DNA from: Phytopseudomonas argentinensis
GTDB lineage: Bacteria > Pseudomonadota > Gammaproteobacteria > Pseudomonadales > Pseudomonadaceae
DNA length: 64,000 bases
Direction of reading: 5' to 3'
Assembly (NCBI RefSeq): GCF_900113905.1
Contig: NZ_FORC01000001.1
Coordinates: 1,548,060-1,612,059 of the forward strand
This document shows positions 34,999 through 42,474 of the stretch, piece by piece. Under the pieces are notes generated by a model. That model was given only the letters and a program-made list of their open reading frames with translations, was not told where the DNA came from and did no database searches. The translations under genes and the position numbers were made by a program. Every line of letters begins with the position of its first letter. Within the stretch, counting starts at the first letter, position 1.

Positions 34999-35820
34999 AT
35001 GCAAAACCCAAACACCCCGAAATGGCTGGAGCTATTCACTACCGCGTTCGGCGCCAAGGGCCTTGTCGCCCTGGCCTGGTGGGCCGGCGCCTACCACGCC
35101 GAGCGCATCCGTAACCTGCAGGGCACCTACCCTATCCTGCAGATCAACGGCGACGCCGGCAGCGGCAAAACCACCCTGGTCGACAACCTGTGGAAGCTCT
35201 CCGGCGTGGCAGAGCCGGAAGGCATCACCAACCGCAACCACACGTTCAGCGCCCTGCTGGCCCAGTTGGCCAAGGCGGTGAGCGAGCCGGTGGTGATTGA
35301 GGACGTGGTCAACGACGACGGCGGCGAGCACTTCGACTGGGAGGCCATCCGCGAGTGCTACAGCACGTCACTGGGCATGCGCGCAGACGTAGGCCAGCCG
35401 GTGCGTTTCCGCGGCGCCCTGGTCATCGTCGGCACCGGGCCCAACATCCTCAAGCAGCGCAGCGTGCAGGTGCAGCTCAAGCGCGCCGATCAGGCGCCGG
35501 AGCGCAGCGCTGCCGTGCAGGCCCTGTACGACCTGCACCTCTGCGAGCTTGAAGGCTTCCTGGCAAAGGTACGCGAGCACGAACACATGGCCATCTTCTG
35601 CATGGGCAAGGCCGAAGCGCTGGCCTTCGAGCTGGCCGACCAGGTGAGCATCGAACTCAACATCCGCGACGCCCGCAACCACGCCCAGCTGATCGCCCTG
35701 CTCGACTTCCTCGACACCCTGTTCCACGTCCCGGCCGCCGCCCTGGAGGCGGCGAAAGCCACCGTGCGCGAAATGGCCTGGCACACCGTCGGCCGCACCC
35801 GCGGCCCGATCGAGGACTGA
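34999..35820 (+). CDS. Stand-alone P-loop ATPase, paralogue of the primase C-terminal module
   Basis: 273 residues from the ATG behind AAAGGAGAAGCACC. TAFGAKGLVALAWWAGAYHAERIR and GDAGSGKTT (51-59) parallel the primase segment TCFGAQGVVALTFWFGSLFC...GEAGAGKTT, and the VVIEDVV and FRGALVIVG stretches also align. It lacks the zinc finger and toprim. It may be a helicase subunit assembling with or regulating the primase. Internal duplication is the likely origin. Confidence 0.75.
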   Translation: MQNPNTPKWLELFTTAFGAKGLVALAWWAGAYHAERIRNLQGTYPILQINGDAGSGKTTLVDNLWKLSGVAEPEGITNRNHTFSALLAQLAKAVSEPVVIEDVVNDDGGEHFDWEAIRECYSTSLGMRADVGQPVRFRGALVIVGTGPNILKQRSVQVQLKRADQAPERSAAVQALYDLHLCELEGFLAKVREHEHMAIFCMGKAEALAFELADQVSIELNIRDARNHAQLIALLDFLDTLFHVPAAALEAAKATVREMAWHTVGRTRGPIED

Positions 35821-35823
35821 GCC

Positions 35824-35943
35824 ATGAACGACGAAACCCCAACCAGCGTCATCGCCACCCTGATCGGCAGCGGCATCGCCCTGCTGCTGCTCGCCGCCGG
35901 CGCCAACGCCACCCCCGACCTGCTGCTGGCCCTCACCCACTGA
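35824..35943 (+). CDS. 39-residue single-pass membrane peptide
   Basis: The short ORF starts 3 bases after the ATPase stop and encodes MNDETPTSVIATLIGSGIAL followed by LLLAAGANATPDLLLALTH. One hydrophobic helix of about 20 residues is evident. Tight spacing and phage-like codon use favour a real gene; function unknown. The GCC after the previous stop gives no strong ribosome site, so translation is probably coupled. Confidence 0.5.
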   Translation: MNDETPTSVIATLIGSGIALLLLAAGANATPDLLLALTH

Positions 35944-35950
35944 CCCACCC

Positions 35951-35974
35951 GCCCAGGCGCTGCAACGCCTGGGC
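35951..35974 (+). ncRNA. Leader hairpin 2 (CTGCAA loop)
   Basis: Perfect 9-bp stem GCCCAGGCG/CGCCTGGGC around the loop CTGCAA, followed by CGAAGGAGAAGCACCATG. It is the best-formed of three related leaders. Confidence 0.6.
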
Positions 35975-35995
35975 GACACCCGAAGGAGAAGCACC

Positions 35996-36364
35996 ATGCA
36001 GAAGCCCCCACTCCAGATACCACAGCAGTTCCGCGATGCCCTGGCGGCGCTGGCCGCCGAAGAAGCCGAGCGCCCAGCCATACGGGCCGCCGGCGTCGAG
36101 GCGCTCGGGCGCCTGGTGCCGGTTGCCCTGCGCGACACCCACCAGAGCCGCATCGTCGGCATGTTCCTGCTCAGCCTCTATAACGGCCAGGCGTTCCCCT
36201 TCCCCCTCACCTTCCTGCGCGGGCTGGACACAGCACTGTGGAACGACTGCATGACCCTGCTGCGCCTGGATCGCCGGCCGGGGCAAGAGGTGCATGAGTA
36301 CTTCGAGGACGGCGACGCGGTCTGGTCGCAGCTGAAAAAAGACTGGGGCCCAAAGCCCGAGTGA
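35996..36364 (+). CDS. DUF7673-like phage protein
   Basis: 122 residues. The segment GVEALGRLVPVALRDTHQSR with FLLSLYNGQAFPFPLTFLRGLD resembles DUF7673 proteins of Pseudomonas phages and islands, from memory. Function unknown. Preceded by the leader hairpin and a strong GGAGAAG ribosome site. Confidence 0.65.
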   Translation: MQKPPLQIPQQFRDALAALAAEEAERPAIRAAGVEALGRLVPVALRDTHQSRIVGMFLLSLYNGQAFPFPLTFLRGLDTALWNDCMTLLRLDRRPGQEVHEYFEDGDAVWSQLKKDWGPKPE

Positions 36365-36387
36365 CACCGGCCAGGCCGGAAAAAGAC

Positions 36388-36415
36388 GGCGCCGGGGGCT
36401 GCAACCCCCGACGCC
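36388..36415 (+). ncRNA. Leader hairpin 3 (CTGCAA loop, covarying stem)
   Basis: The stem GGCG-C-CGGGGG/CCCCCG-A-CGCC keeps the CTGCAA loop but changes the paired bases relative to the other two leaders. It is again followed by CCCCAAAGGAGAAGCACCATG-type sequence. Confidence 0.55.
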
Positions 36416-36438
36416 AACCACCCCAAAGGAGAAGCACC

Positions 36439-36693
36439 ATGCAAGCACATCAACCCCAAGGCGGCGGCGCAGAGCCTACCACACCGCCAGCCCGCACCAG
36501 GCCGCCACTCGCCGGCAGCCGCCTGGATATGTCCAGCATCTGCGACATCTGCGGCAAGGCCCGCTCCACCCGCAATCACGCCAAGTGCAGCCGCAAACGC
36601 CAGAAGATGAAGGACGCCCACTGGCAGACCTTCATGGCCGAGCAAGCCGCCAAAAAACAGGCCCTGCAGGAGCGCCGCCGTTATGGACGCTGA
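36439..36693 (+). CDS. Small zinc-knuckle protein
   Basis: 84 residues from the ATG behind the third leader. Disordered Pro-rich N-terminus, then CDICGKARSTRNHAKCSRKRQ, a compact possible Zn-binding motif (C-X2-C...H-X2-C), and a basic C-terminus. Probably nucleic-acid-binding; no family recognised. Overlaps the next gene by 11 bases. Confidence 0.6.
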   Translation: MQAHQPQGGGAEPTTPPARTRPPLAGSRLDMSSICDICGKARSTRNHAKCSRKRQKMKDAHWQTFMAEQAAKKQALQERRRYGR

Positions 36694-37306
36694 CCGTTTC
36701 TATCTGCAGGACAGCCGCAGCAACGTCGGCAGCCGGGCCATGTTCTGGAAGCTGGGCGGCGGCTACACCTCGAACCTGGACCAGGCCGAGCAGTTCAGCC
36801 GCGAGAAAGCGGTCAAGCAGTACGAGTGCCGAGAAACTGACTTGCCTTGGCCTGTCGACTATGTCCGCGCCCGTGCCGAGGTCAGTGTCGACTTCCAGCA
36901 CCTCAAGAGGTCGGAAGCAGAGGCATACCGGAATGTCGACGGTCGCGTTTATGTGGCCTACCCGCGCGGCTGGGACGGCAACGACCTGGTCTGGCGCGGC
37001 GGCAGCGGGCAGACCTCCAACCTGGAGGACGCAATTCATCCAGGCAAGTCAGATGCATCTGTTTACCTTGCCCAAGGGTTTGATCTGTGGCCATGCGGCT
37101 ACATCGCGGAACGCTCCCGGCCAGTAGTCCGCGCCGCCACACTCGAACACAAGCAGGCGCTGCGCGAAGCGGGCCTCAAGCTGCCCAAGATCAAACGCCA
37201 GCGAATCCGCCGCTACACCACTAATTGCGATGGTTGCGGGCGTTTCTTGAGCGAGCTGCAGCGCTACCACTCATGCCCGAACTGCGGCGCGGGGAATGCG
37301 CCATGA
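36683..37306 (+). CDS. Hypothetical phage protein with internal repeat and C-terminal zinc ribbon
   Basis: 207 residues. Two related units occur: YLQDSRSNVGSRAMFWKLGG with GYTSNLDQAEQF, and VYVAYPRGWDGNDLVWRGGS with GQTSNLEDAIHP. They look like a duplicated small beta domain. The C-terminus has C-X2-C ... C-X2-C (CDGCG, CPNCG), a zinc ribbon. Function unknown. ATGA overlap with the next gene. Confidence 0.65.
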   Translation: MDADRFYLQDSRSNVGSRAMFWKLGGGYTSNLDQAEQFSREKAVKQYECRETDLPWPVDYVRARAEVSVDFQHLKRSEAEAYRNVDGRVYVAYPRGWDGNDLVWRGGSGQTSNLEDAIHPGKSDASVYLAQGFDLWPCGYIAERSRPVVRAATLEHKQALREAGLKLPKIKRQRIRRYTTNCDGCGRFLSELQRYHSCPNCGAGNAP

Positions 37307-37896
37307 CCCAGGTAGCAGTTTTGTTCGCCCGTTCCGACAGTATCTACAAGACCCTCAGCGCCACTGACGTTTGGGACGCGCAGCGCAACGCGCTGAATTG
37401 GCCTGGAGGTGCACCAGTGGTCGCACATCCACCATGCCGAGCCTGGGGACGACTGCGCACGTTTGCGAAGCCACGGCCAGGTGAGAAAGAGCTCGCTTTG
37501 TGGGCTGTCGACAAGATCCGTAGCCACGGCGGCGTGTTAGAGCACCCTGCAAGCAGCTTGCTGTGGAAGGAAAAGCCGCTGCCTGAGCCTGGCGAGCAGG
37601 ACGACTGGAACGGCTGGACACTCGTCATTTCCCAATGGTGGTGGGGCCACCGCGCGGAGAAACTTACTCGCCTGTACATCTGCGGTGCCAAGCCGTCAGA
37701 GCTTCCGCCAATGCCTTATCGGATGGGCGAGGCAAGCCATGTAATTGCACAGAGCAGCTTGAATCAGCACCTACGGCGCCGGCCGGAAGTTAGCAAAAAA
37801 GAGCGAGAGGCGACCCCGGTCGAGCTTGCGACTTGGCTTATCGAAGTGGCACGCATCTGTGGGAGCAACATCGCGGCAGAAAGGCATACAGCATGA
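37303..37896 (+). CDS. Phage protein with methylase-like HPPC motif, unknown function
   Basis: 197 residues from the ATG overlapping the upstream stop. VLFARSDSIYKTL, VVAHPPCRAWGRLRTF and GGVLEHPASSLLW give an arrangement reminiscent of DNA methyltransferase motif IV (PPC) and the following ENP-like loop, but no clear SAM-binding motif I was found. It could be a degenerate or minimal DNA-modifying enzyme. Overlaps the HicA-like gene by four bases. Confidence 0.55.
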   Translation: MTQVAVLFARSDSIYKTLSATDVWDAQRNALNWPGGAPVVAHPPCRAWGRLRTFAKPRPGEKELALWAVDKIRSHGGVLEHPASSLLWKEKPLPEPGEQDDWNGWTLVISQWWWGHRAEKLTRLYICGAKPSELPPMPYRMGEASHVIAQSSLNQHLRRRPEVSKKEREATPVELATWLIEVARICGSNIAAERHTA

Positions 37897-38132
37897 GCCA
37901 GGTGATCATTACTACAGGCCGGCGCTGCGGCAAATCACTGCTGCACCTGCTGGTATATGCCGCCAACAATGGCTGGACGGCTCGCCGCACACGCGGCGGG
38001 CACGTCCGTTTCCAGAAGCCGGGCTGTGTTCCCGTATTCACCAGCAGCACGCCGAGCGATTGGCGTGCCTACCGCAACGCCCTGGCCATGCTGGTCAGGG
38101 CTGACCGAGCAGGAGAAGCCGCGCATGGCTAA
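37893..38132 (+). CDS. HicA-like small protein
   Basis: 79 residues. LLVYAANNGWTARRTRGGHVRF resembles the HicA dsRBD-like fold with the catalytic-type His in G-(S/G)-H, followed by VFTSSTPSDWRAYRNALAML in place of the usual C-terminal helix. No HicB antitoxin gene is adjacent, so it is either a repurposed nucleic-acid-binding protein or an orphan toxin-like domain. Confidence 0.5.
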   Translation: MSQVIITTGRRCGKSLLHLLVYAANNGWTARRTRGGHVRFQKPGCVPVFTSSTPSDWRAYRNALAMLVRADRAGEAAHG

Positions 38133-38412
38133 CCCAGAATCTGGCAGCGCCGTTTCTGGTACTGCGGTGGCCGAGGGCGGTGCTACCCTCGGCCACCCGC
38201 CACCACCAGGGCCAACCGGAATGTTGACCTTCGATGACCTCAAGCGCATCACCGGCTACCGCCGGCGCGCAGACGTGGAACGCACGCTGCAGCAACAGGG
38301 CATCCGTTTGTTCCGGGGCCGCGCCGGCCCTTGGACGACGGTGGATCTGGTGAACCAGGCAGGCGGCATCGGCCAGGTCAGCAAGGAACAGTACGGCGTC
38401 GACATCCTATGA
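38125..38412 (+). CDS. Excisionase-like DUF4224 protein
   Basis: 95 residues from an ATG with AGGAG nine bases ahead, overlapping the previous gene. After a flexible 30-residue start comes MLTFDDLKRITGYRRRADVE then RTLQQQGIRLFRGRAGPWTT, the short winged-helix of DUF4224, which normally precedes integrase genes and is thought to act as recombination directionality factor. ATGA overlap with int supports this. Confidence 0.75.
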   Translation: MANPESGSAVSGTAVAEGGATLGHPPPPGPTGMLTFDDLKRITGYRRRADVERTLQQQGIRLFRGRAGPWTTVDLVNQAGGIGQVSKEQYGVDIL

Positions 38413-39560
38413 GGCGAGCGAGAAAGCGGAAGCACAATCCGCACATTCCCCCACACATCGATCAGGCCGCTCTCCCAGCGGCCGTTTTTTTTGACCCGCG
38501 AGACGGTGGCGTCTGGTACACGCTGTACCGCGATGGAGGGGCAGGTAAGCAGCGCCGCAAGAACATCGCGCCGGCCGACGCCACGCTGGCAGACCTGCAC
38601 GCCATCATGGACGTACGTGCCGCCGTAGACCGTGAAAGCCTGCGTTTTCTGTGCGAGCAGTACCACGCCAGCCCACGCTTTGCTGGTTTGGCTGCATCGA
38701 CTCAGGAAAGTTACACCTACGCCCGCGACGTATTGCTAGAGCTGCCCACGAAGCTGGGCAAGCCGCTGGGCGATCTGGCTGTGCGCAAGTTCTCCCCCGC
38801 CCTGGTGCAACGTGTCGTCGACCTGATCGCCGAGGAAGGCAAACCATCCAAGGCCGCCCACGCATTGCGTTACCTGCGCCTTGTGATGCAGTGGGGCCGT
38901 AACCGCGGTTACCTGGAAGTGAACCCAGCGATTGGCATCGAAGCACCCAAAGAGCGCAAGCTGCGGCGCCTGCCGTCACATGCCGTCATGGAGGTGCTGA
39001 TCGACCGAGCCAAGCACATGGGCCGGCTCGCCAGAGGTGTGCCGGGAGCATGCCCACAGTACCTGGTGCACGTGATCGAGCTGTCTTATCTGTGCCGACT
39101 GCGCGGAATCGAAACCGTCACGCTGACCGACGCCAACGAGACGCCCGAGGGGATCATCACCAACCGGCGCAAGGGCAGCCGCGACAATATCGTGCGGTGG
39201 ACACCTCGCCTACGCGCGGCCTGGGATGGCGCCAAGGCATATCGGGCCAAGGTATGGAACAAGCGGAAGACCCCGATTCCGATCAGCGCTGAGCAGCGTT
39301 TCCTGATCATCGGCGCCCATGGCCGCCAGTTGAAAAAAAGCGGCCTCGATACCGCTTGGCAGCGCTTCATCCATAGAGCGATTGAGGAAGGCGACATCAC
39401 TGCCGAGCAGCGCTTCGGCCTGCACGACCTCAAGCGCCGCGGCATCACCGATACTGCCGGCACCCGCGCGGACAAGCAGCAAGCCAGCGGCCACCGCGAC
39501 GCGGCCATGCTCGACATCTACGACCTGAGCGTTCCCACGGTCGATCCCTCGGTCATCTGA
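38409..39560 (+). CDS. int: Tyrosine-type phage integrase
   Basis: 383 residues from the ATG overlapping the excisionase-like gene. An N-terminal arm-binding region is followed by a SAM-like core-binding domain (about 75-180) and a catalytic domain. Catalytic candidates are Arg near 229 (CRLRGIE), Lys in TNRRKGSRDN, His339 with Lys342/Arg343 (HDLKRR), His362 (SGHRD) and nucleophile Tyr371 (DIYDL). It sits 118 bp from attR and should catalyse insertion into tRNA-Thr. Confidence 0.95.
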   Translation: MRRARKRKHNPHIPPHIDQAALPAAVFFDPRDGGVWYTLYRDGGAGKQRRKNIAPADATLADLHAIMDVRAAVDRESLRFLCEQYHASPRFAGLAASTQESYTYARDVLLELPTKLGKPLGDLAVRKFSPALVQRVVDLIAEEGKPSKAAHALRYLRLVMQWGRNRGYLEVNPAIGIEAPKERKLRRLPSHAVMEVLIDRAKHMGRLARGVPGACPQYLVHVIELSYLCRLRGIETVTLTDANETPEGIITNRRKGSRDNIVRWTPRLRAAWDGAKAYRAKVWNKRKTPIPISAEQRFLIIGAHGRQLKKSGLDTAWQRFIHRAIEEGDITAEQRFGLHDLKRRGITDTAGTRADKQQASGHRDAAMLDIYDLSVPTVDPSVI

Positions 39561-39572
39561 CCCCTCCCCCAC

Positions 39573-39636
39573 CACGTAACAAGCACGCCAGGTACCGCAT
39601 GGAACCTGGCGTCTACGCCTGTCTGCACGTAACAAG
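39573..39636 (+). promoter_or_regulatory. Putative integrase arm sites flanking a hairpin, int side of attP
   Basis: Two CACGTAACAAG copies (39573-39583 and 39626-39636) flank an inverted repeat, CGCCAGGT...ACCTGGCG (39586-39611). They lie between int and the att core, matching the pair on the other side of attP. Confidence 0.6.
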
Positions 39637-39677
39637 GAATCGCGTAAGTGCATGATTTATATGCAACGGCGAGATTT

Positions 39678-39727
39678 CTTGTAATCAGTAGGTCCCGGGT
39701 TCGACTCCTGGTGCCGGCACCATACAA
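39678..39727 (+). repeat. attR core, 50-bp direct repeat with attL
   Basis: Identical to bases 2119-2168: the 3' half of tRNA-Thr from the anticodon loop to CCA plus ATACAA. It lacks the 5' half, so no second tRNA is encoded. Confidence 0.95.
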
Positions 39728-39729
39728 CA

Positions 39730-39755
39730 CAAGGCCTCGCAGAAATGCGGGGCCT
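39730..39755 (+). terminator. Terminator-like hairpin after attR
   Basis: AAGGCCTCGCA/TGCGGGGCCTT around a GAAA loop, followed by GTCGTTT. Same structure as the hairpin after attL but with compensated base changes. Confidence 0.55.
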
Positions 39756-39771
39756 TGTCGTTTCTGCCTTC

Positions 39772-39794
39772 CACGTAACAAGCGACGTAACAAG
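39772..39794 (+). promoter_or_regulatory. Relic integrase arm sites outside attR
   Basis: CACGTAACAAG followed 12 bp later by GACGTAACAAG, 45 bp past the attR core. The arrangement copies the pair beyond attL and marks the left end of the older element. Confidence 0.6.
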
Positions 39795-39897
39795 GCAAGC
39801 GTGTCGATTACGTAATTATCTCTTTCACCGGACATTCCGATCCGCAGTACCAGGTACCGGAATTCCACTGCACTGTGACGGCGCGAATATTAAGGCG

Positions 39898-40160
39898 GTG
39901 CTCACCGTCAAAGCCGCCGACTGCTGCCACACCACGGCGGACGCACCACCAGCGGCCTGGCTCTGCCACGTCACCCCGGCCCGGAGCGGATGGACGACGG
40001 ACACCGCTACCTGCAGGCCGACCGCGACGCCAAATCGGGGGGGGGTGACAAGCAGGAGATGGTCACAGCCGACAAGCCAAACGTTGAAACGCCTGGCACG
40101 GCTGTGTGTCAACAACAAGAACACGCAGAAGCAACGGCGCGGGAATGAGCCAGGCTGGCA
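39898..40160 (+). pseudogene. Gene D remnant of the older prophage
   Basis: Bases 39898-40033 align with gene D around 24028-24166 (GTCAAAGCCG..., CTACCTGCAGGCCGACCGCG). After a 9-G run, bases about 40046-40160 align with D around 24591-24700 (AAGCAGGAGATGGTCAC, AAGAACACGCAGAAG). About 430 bp in between are missing and the frame is broken. Confidence 0.85.
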
Positions 40161-40232
40161 CCGTAGCGATGAAGGCAGGCGCCGGCACGAGGCCGCTCCA
40201 CCTCCAACAATCCACTCTAGGAAGCATGACTA

Positions 40233-40409
40233 ATGGCAGATGATCTTGATAATCGCGGCCCACAAGACCGCTCCCGGGTGAACGTTAACGAAAGCTGGGA
40301 GGTCAGCTGGTGGACAAAGAAATTCGGTTGCACCCAGGCTCAGCTGAAGGCCGCCGTTAAGGCAGTAGGCGTAATGGCCAAGGACGTCGAGGCGCACCTC
40401 AAAAAGTAG
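40233..40409 (+). CDS. DUF3606 family small protein
   Basis: 58 residues: MADDLDNRGPQDRSRVNVNE then SWEVSWWTKKFGCTQAQLKA, the compact pattern of DUF3606, a helical protein of unknown function widespread in Proteobacteria and often stress-related. AGGAAG ribosome site nine bases ahead. It lies between prophage remnants and may be old cargo or host. Confidence 0.8.
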   Translation: MADDLDNRGPQDRSRVNVNESWEVSWWTKKFGCTQAQLKAAVKAVGVMAKDVEAHLKK

Positions 40410-41079
40410 CGCTCAGGTACGCATCGGTGCACCGAGGGCGATTCACTGCACCGTTGCCGCCAGTTGCCAGCGGAGGGTCTGAGCTCCCTGCGCACCTTGC
40501 CAATCTCATCGAGCGGCGCCGTGCTTGACGGTCTGGTGCCGCCCCTACGTTACCAGCCCTTGCCTGACGTGATGGCCAGCATGCAGCCACTTCAGAGAGC
40601 TACACCTCTCGCCTCGCAGCCGCTAGAAAACATCTCCCGGCGGGGACGATTGGCATCGCTTCGCTTTGGGTCAGAATCCAACCGCTCTCCCTAAAGACAT
40701 CCGGCCCACCATGGCAAAGATGAAGCTTAACCTGGCGATCCGGAACATCCAGTACTTCGCCGCGCTCAGGGCTACCATCACCCTGGCGTCTGCGACGACC
40801 ATGGATGTGGAGCTAATCCGGCGTCCAAAGCATCGATAAACCTGTTCGATATTCCATGCCGCAACGCCATGACCACCTCTCAGCTTTACCAGCTGATCAG
40901 TCTGCTCGAAACACAGGCGAAGAACCGCAACCCTGACTTGTTCAGCGTTCATGTCGTTAATCGCCTGCATTACGGCCAGAACCTGGCCGCGTGGTAGCAC
41001 ATCGCCGAATACCTGCTGTAAGATAATTCGAACGATCATGACTGCAGTCGCTCTTAGCTGCATAGCCAGAGCCTTGACC
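40410..41079. other. Region without convincing genes; two 42-codon ORFs
   Basis: Short rightward ORFs at 40711-40839 (starts MAKMKLNLAIRNIQYFAALR) and 40869-40997 (starts MTTSQLYQLISLLETQAKNR) are possible small proteins, but neither has a recognised family and only the second looks protein-like. No transfer or phage signal was identified. Confidence 0.3.
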
Positions 41080-41343
41080 ATGAACACATACCTTGCCCAG
41101 CTTGCGGTGGAAGTGGCCGAGCGGTACGTTATCCAAACCGAGCGTCACGCCGAAGGGCTGTCCATTTCCTGCCGGGATCTCAAGGGCAACCTTGTCGCTA
41201 GCCGCATTCTTACGGCGAAGCAGCTGCGAAATGCGTCGCTGGTGAGCTTGGTGATGGCCGACTTAAAAAGCGTTCTTCTTGCACCGCAGCCTCTGCCCCC
41301 GATCACCCCTCTGCCAGAATCACTTCACCCCAGCGCCTCGTAG
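41080..41343 (+). CDS. Hypothetical small protein
   Basis: 87 residues beginning MNTYLAQLAVEVAERYVIQT and ending in a Pro/Ser-rich tail. A central LSISCRDLKGNLVASRILTAKQL looks like a small alpha-beta protein of the type common in Pseudomonas (DUF3509-like in flavour, not a firm match). No operon partner. Confidence 0.45.
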   Translation: MNTYLAQLAVEVAERYVIQTERHAEGLSISCRDLKGNLVASRILTAKQLRNASLVSLVMADLKSVLLAPQPLPPITPLPESLHPSAS

Positions 41344-41537
41344 TGGCATATCGCCGGCGGCTCTTGCCCGCTCCGTTTGTCGGCCCCCTTTGAACAGCCC
41401 TCACCCACATTCCTTCCATACCGTTAGCTGTGCCCATACGGCATCCAATGGAAGGGAACGATAAATGGCGAGAGAAAGCCGCCAAGGCAGGGCGTAAGGC
41501 CGGTCAGAACCGGAGCAAAGCGCTAAGTCAGCTGCAT

Positions 41538-41565
41538 AAAGGCCCGCTACTGCGGGCCTTTTTTG
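41538..41565. terminator. Intrinsic terminator
   Basis: Stem AAAGGCCCGC/GCGGGCCTTT with TACT loop and a T-run on the plus strand. With its A-run on the other side it can also end the leftward DUF1652 gene. Confidence 0.9.
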
Positions 41566-41590
41566 AACCATCACATCACGGCCATGTGCA

Positions 41591-41839
41591 CTAGCCGGCG
41601 CTACGTTCACGCTGTTCGTCACCCTTGAGATTGCGCTGCAGGTCGGTGGCAAACTTGTCGATTGCATCCCAATTCACCAGAGCAGCGGTGCTTACCCCCG
41701 ATACCTCCAATAGCACTGCATCGCTGACAGCATCACACACATAGATGGTTAGGAGGCCTTCAGGGCTGGCCCTGCATTTGCACGCATGGGGTAAAAAAGC
41801 TGCCTCGATCAGTTGTCGTTGCTGTCTAGCTGACATCAT
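41591..41839 (-). CDS. DUF1652 family protein
   Basis: 82 residues (or 81 from the second Met). IEAAFLPHACKCRASPEG with LLTIYVCD and LEVSGVSTAALVNWDAI is the Pseudomonas DUF1652 pattern. Function unknown; usually host-encoded. The upstream 120 bases are AT-rich and contain its probable promoter. Confidence 0.8.
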   Translation of the reverse strand: MMSARQQRQLIEAAFLPHACKCRASPEGLLTIYVCDAVSDAVLLEVSGVSTAALVNWDAIDKFATDLQRNLKGDEQRERSAG

Positions 41840-41973
41840 GATGCGAATCCCTCAAGTGACGGATCATGTGATATTCCTTATCAAATGATGAATACGCGCA
41901 GTATGAGACAACTTCGCAACAATACATCTTCGATTACGACATAACCTTATTCGATTTGTGACTATTAACCCTG

Positions 41974-42066
41974 TCCCCCACCACCTCGTCCCCTTGGTGG
42001 TGTATCAGCGGCTCCTCATCTCCAGCCTCATGCCATCAGGCATCGACCGGCACCCGGGCCAGGTGC
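41974..42066 (-). pseudogene. umuC 3'-end remnant
   Basis: About 90 bases align with the end of the intact umuC at 25275-25370 (CACCTCGTCC...TGGTGGTGTA, CTCATCTCC...CTCATGCC, CGACCGGCACCCG), with several indels. Too short and broken to encode anything. Confidence 0.75.
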
Positions 42067-42095
42067 TAGTCGGCATCAGAGACGACGTGGCTACA

Positions 42096-42357
42096 CAGTA
42101 AAGGCTAGCGCCTCAGGAAAAACCAGAAGCGCAACGCCGCCGCTCCAGAACGCGCCGCCAAGTCATGAGCACGGTGATTGCCGCCTCTTCAGCGGCCGTG
42201 ACTCCACCGCCTGGGCCTGCCCCTCAAGAAACGGGATAACCTCCTGTACGAGAACGCTGGCAGTCAACCGCTGCCCGACGCCAGCTGCACCAGCTCGAGC
42301 AGCAGGCCGGCACCGCCTGTCTCGCGGACTACATCTGAAATCTCTGCAGCGGCGCCC
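42096..42357 (+). pseudogene. YmfL/CII-type regulator remnant
   Basis: Aligns with 30662-30930: AAAAACCAGAAGCGC, GAACGCGCCGCCA-GTCATGAGC, ACCTGTACGAGAACGC-like and CAGCTCGAGCAGCAGGCCGG are shared. The start codon is lost (ATG to AAG), frame-shifting deletions are scattered and a stop appears after ACTACATC. Confidence 0.85.
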
Positions 42358-42474
42358 TCACCTCGGCTGTCGTTTCTGGCAGTTACATTGTCGATCATCC
42401 TCCCTGGCCAGCACGCCCAGTCGCGCCCACCACCCGAAACGACTACCCTAGGCCTACCACCTGACGGAGCCGCC

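Larger units (their letters stand above)
39728..42360. mobile_element. Remnant of an older, related prophage at the same tRNA
   Basis: Directly after attR the sequence mirrors the left end of the intact prophage: AAGGCCT hairpin, then two arm-type repeats at the same distances. Further right are fragments of gene D, the end of umuC and the YmfL-like regulator in the same order as in the intact phage, all shortened or frameshifted. Small non-phage genes lie between them. The boundaries are approximate, and a fourth related piece (SOS box plus DUF1654) lies at 43732-44025. Confidence 0.8.

Noticed and set aside
32762..35011. 749-codon antisense ORF over the primase
   Set aside because: Low-complexity Val/Ala/Leu-rich shadow of the real gene.
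32126..35820. P2 gpA-type rolling-circle initiator
   Set aside because: The replication proteins carry toprim and P-loop motifs; no paired catalytic tyrosines of the gpA type were found.
39678..39727. Second tRNA gene at attR
   Set aside because: Only the 3' half is present; the 5' acceptor and D-arm are missing.
40671..41087. 138-codon leftward ORF
   Set aside because: No recognised family, no ribosome site of note, and it lies among prophage debris opposite small rightward ORFs.
41448..41594. Short ORF (starts MEGNDKWREKAAKAGRKAGQ)
   Set aside because: It reads straight through a strong intrinsic terminator at 41538-41565, so a full-length product is unlikely; a shorter peptide cannot be excluded.
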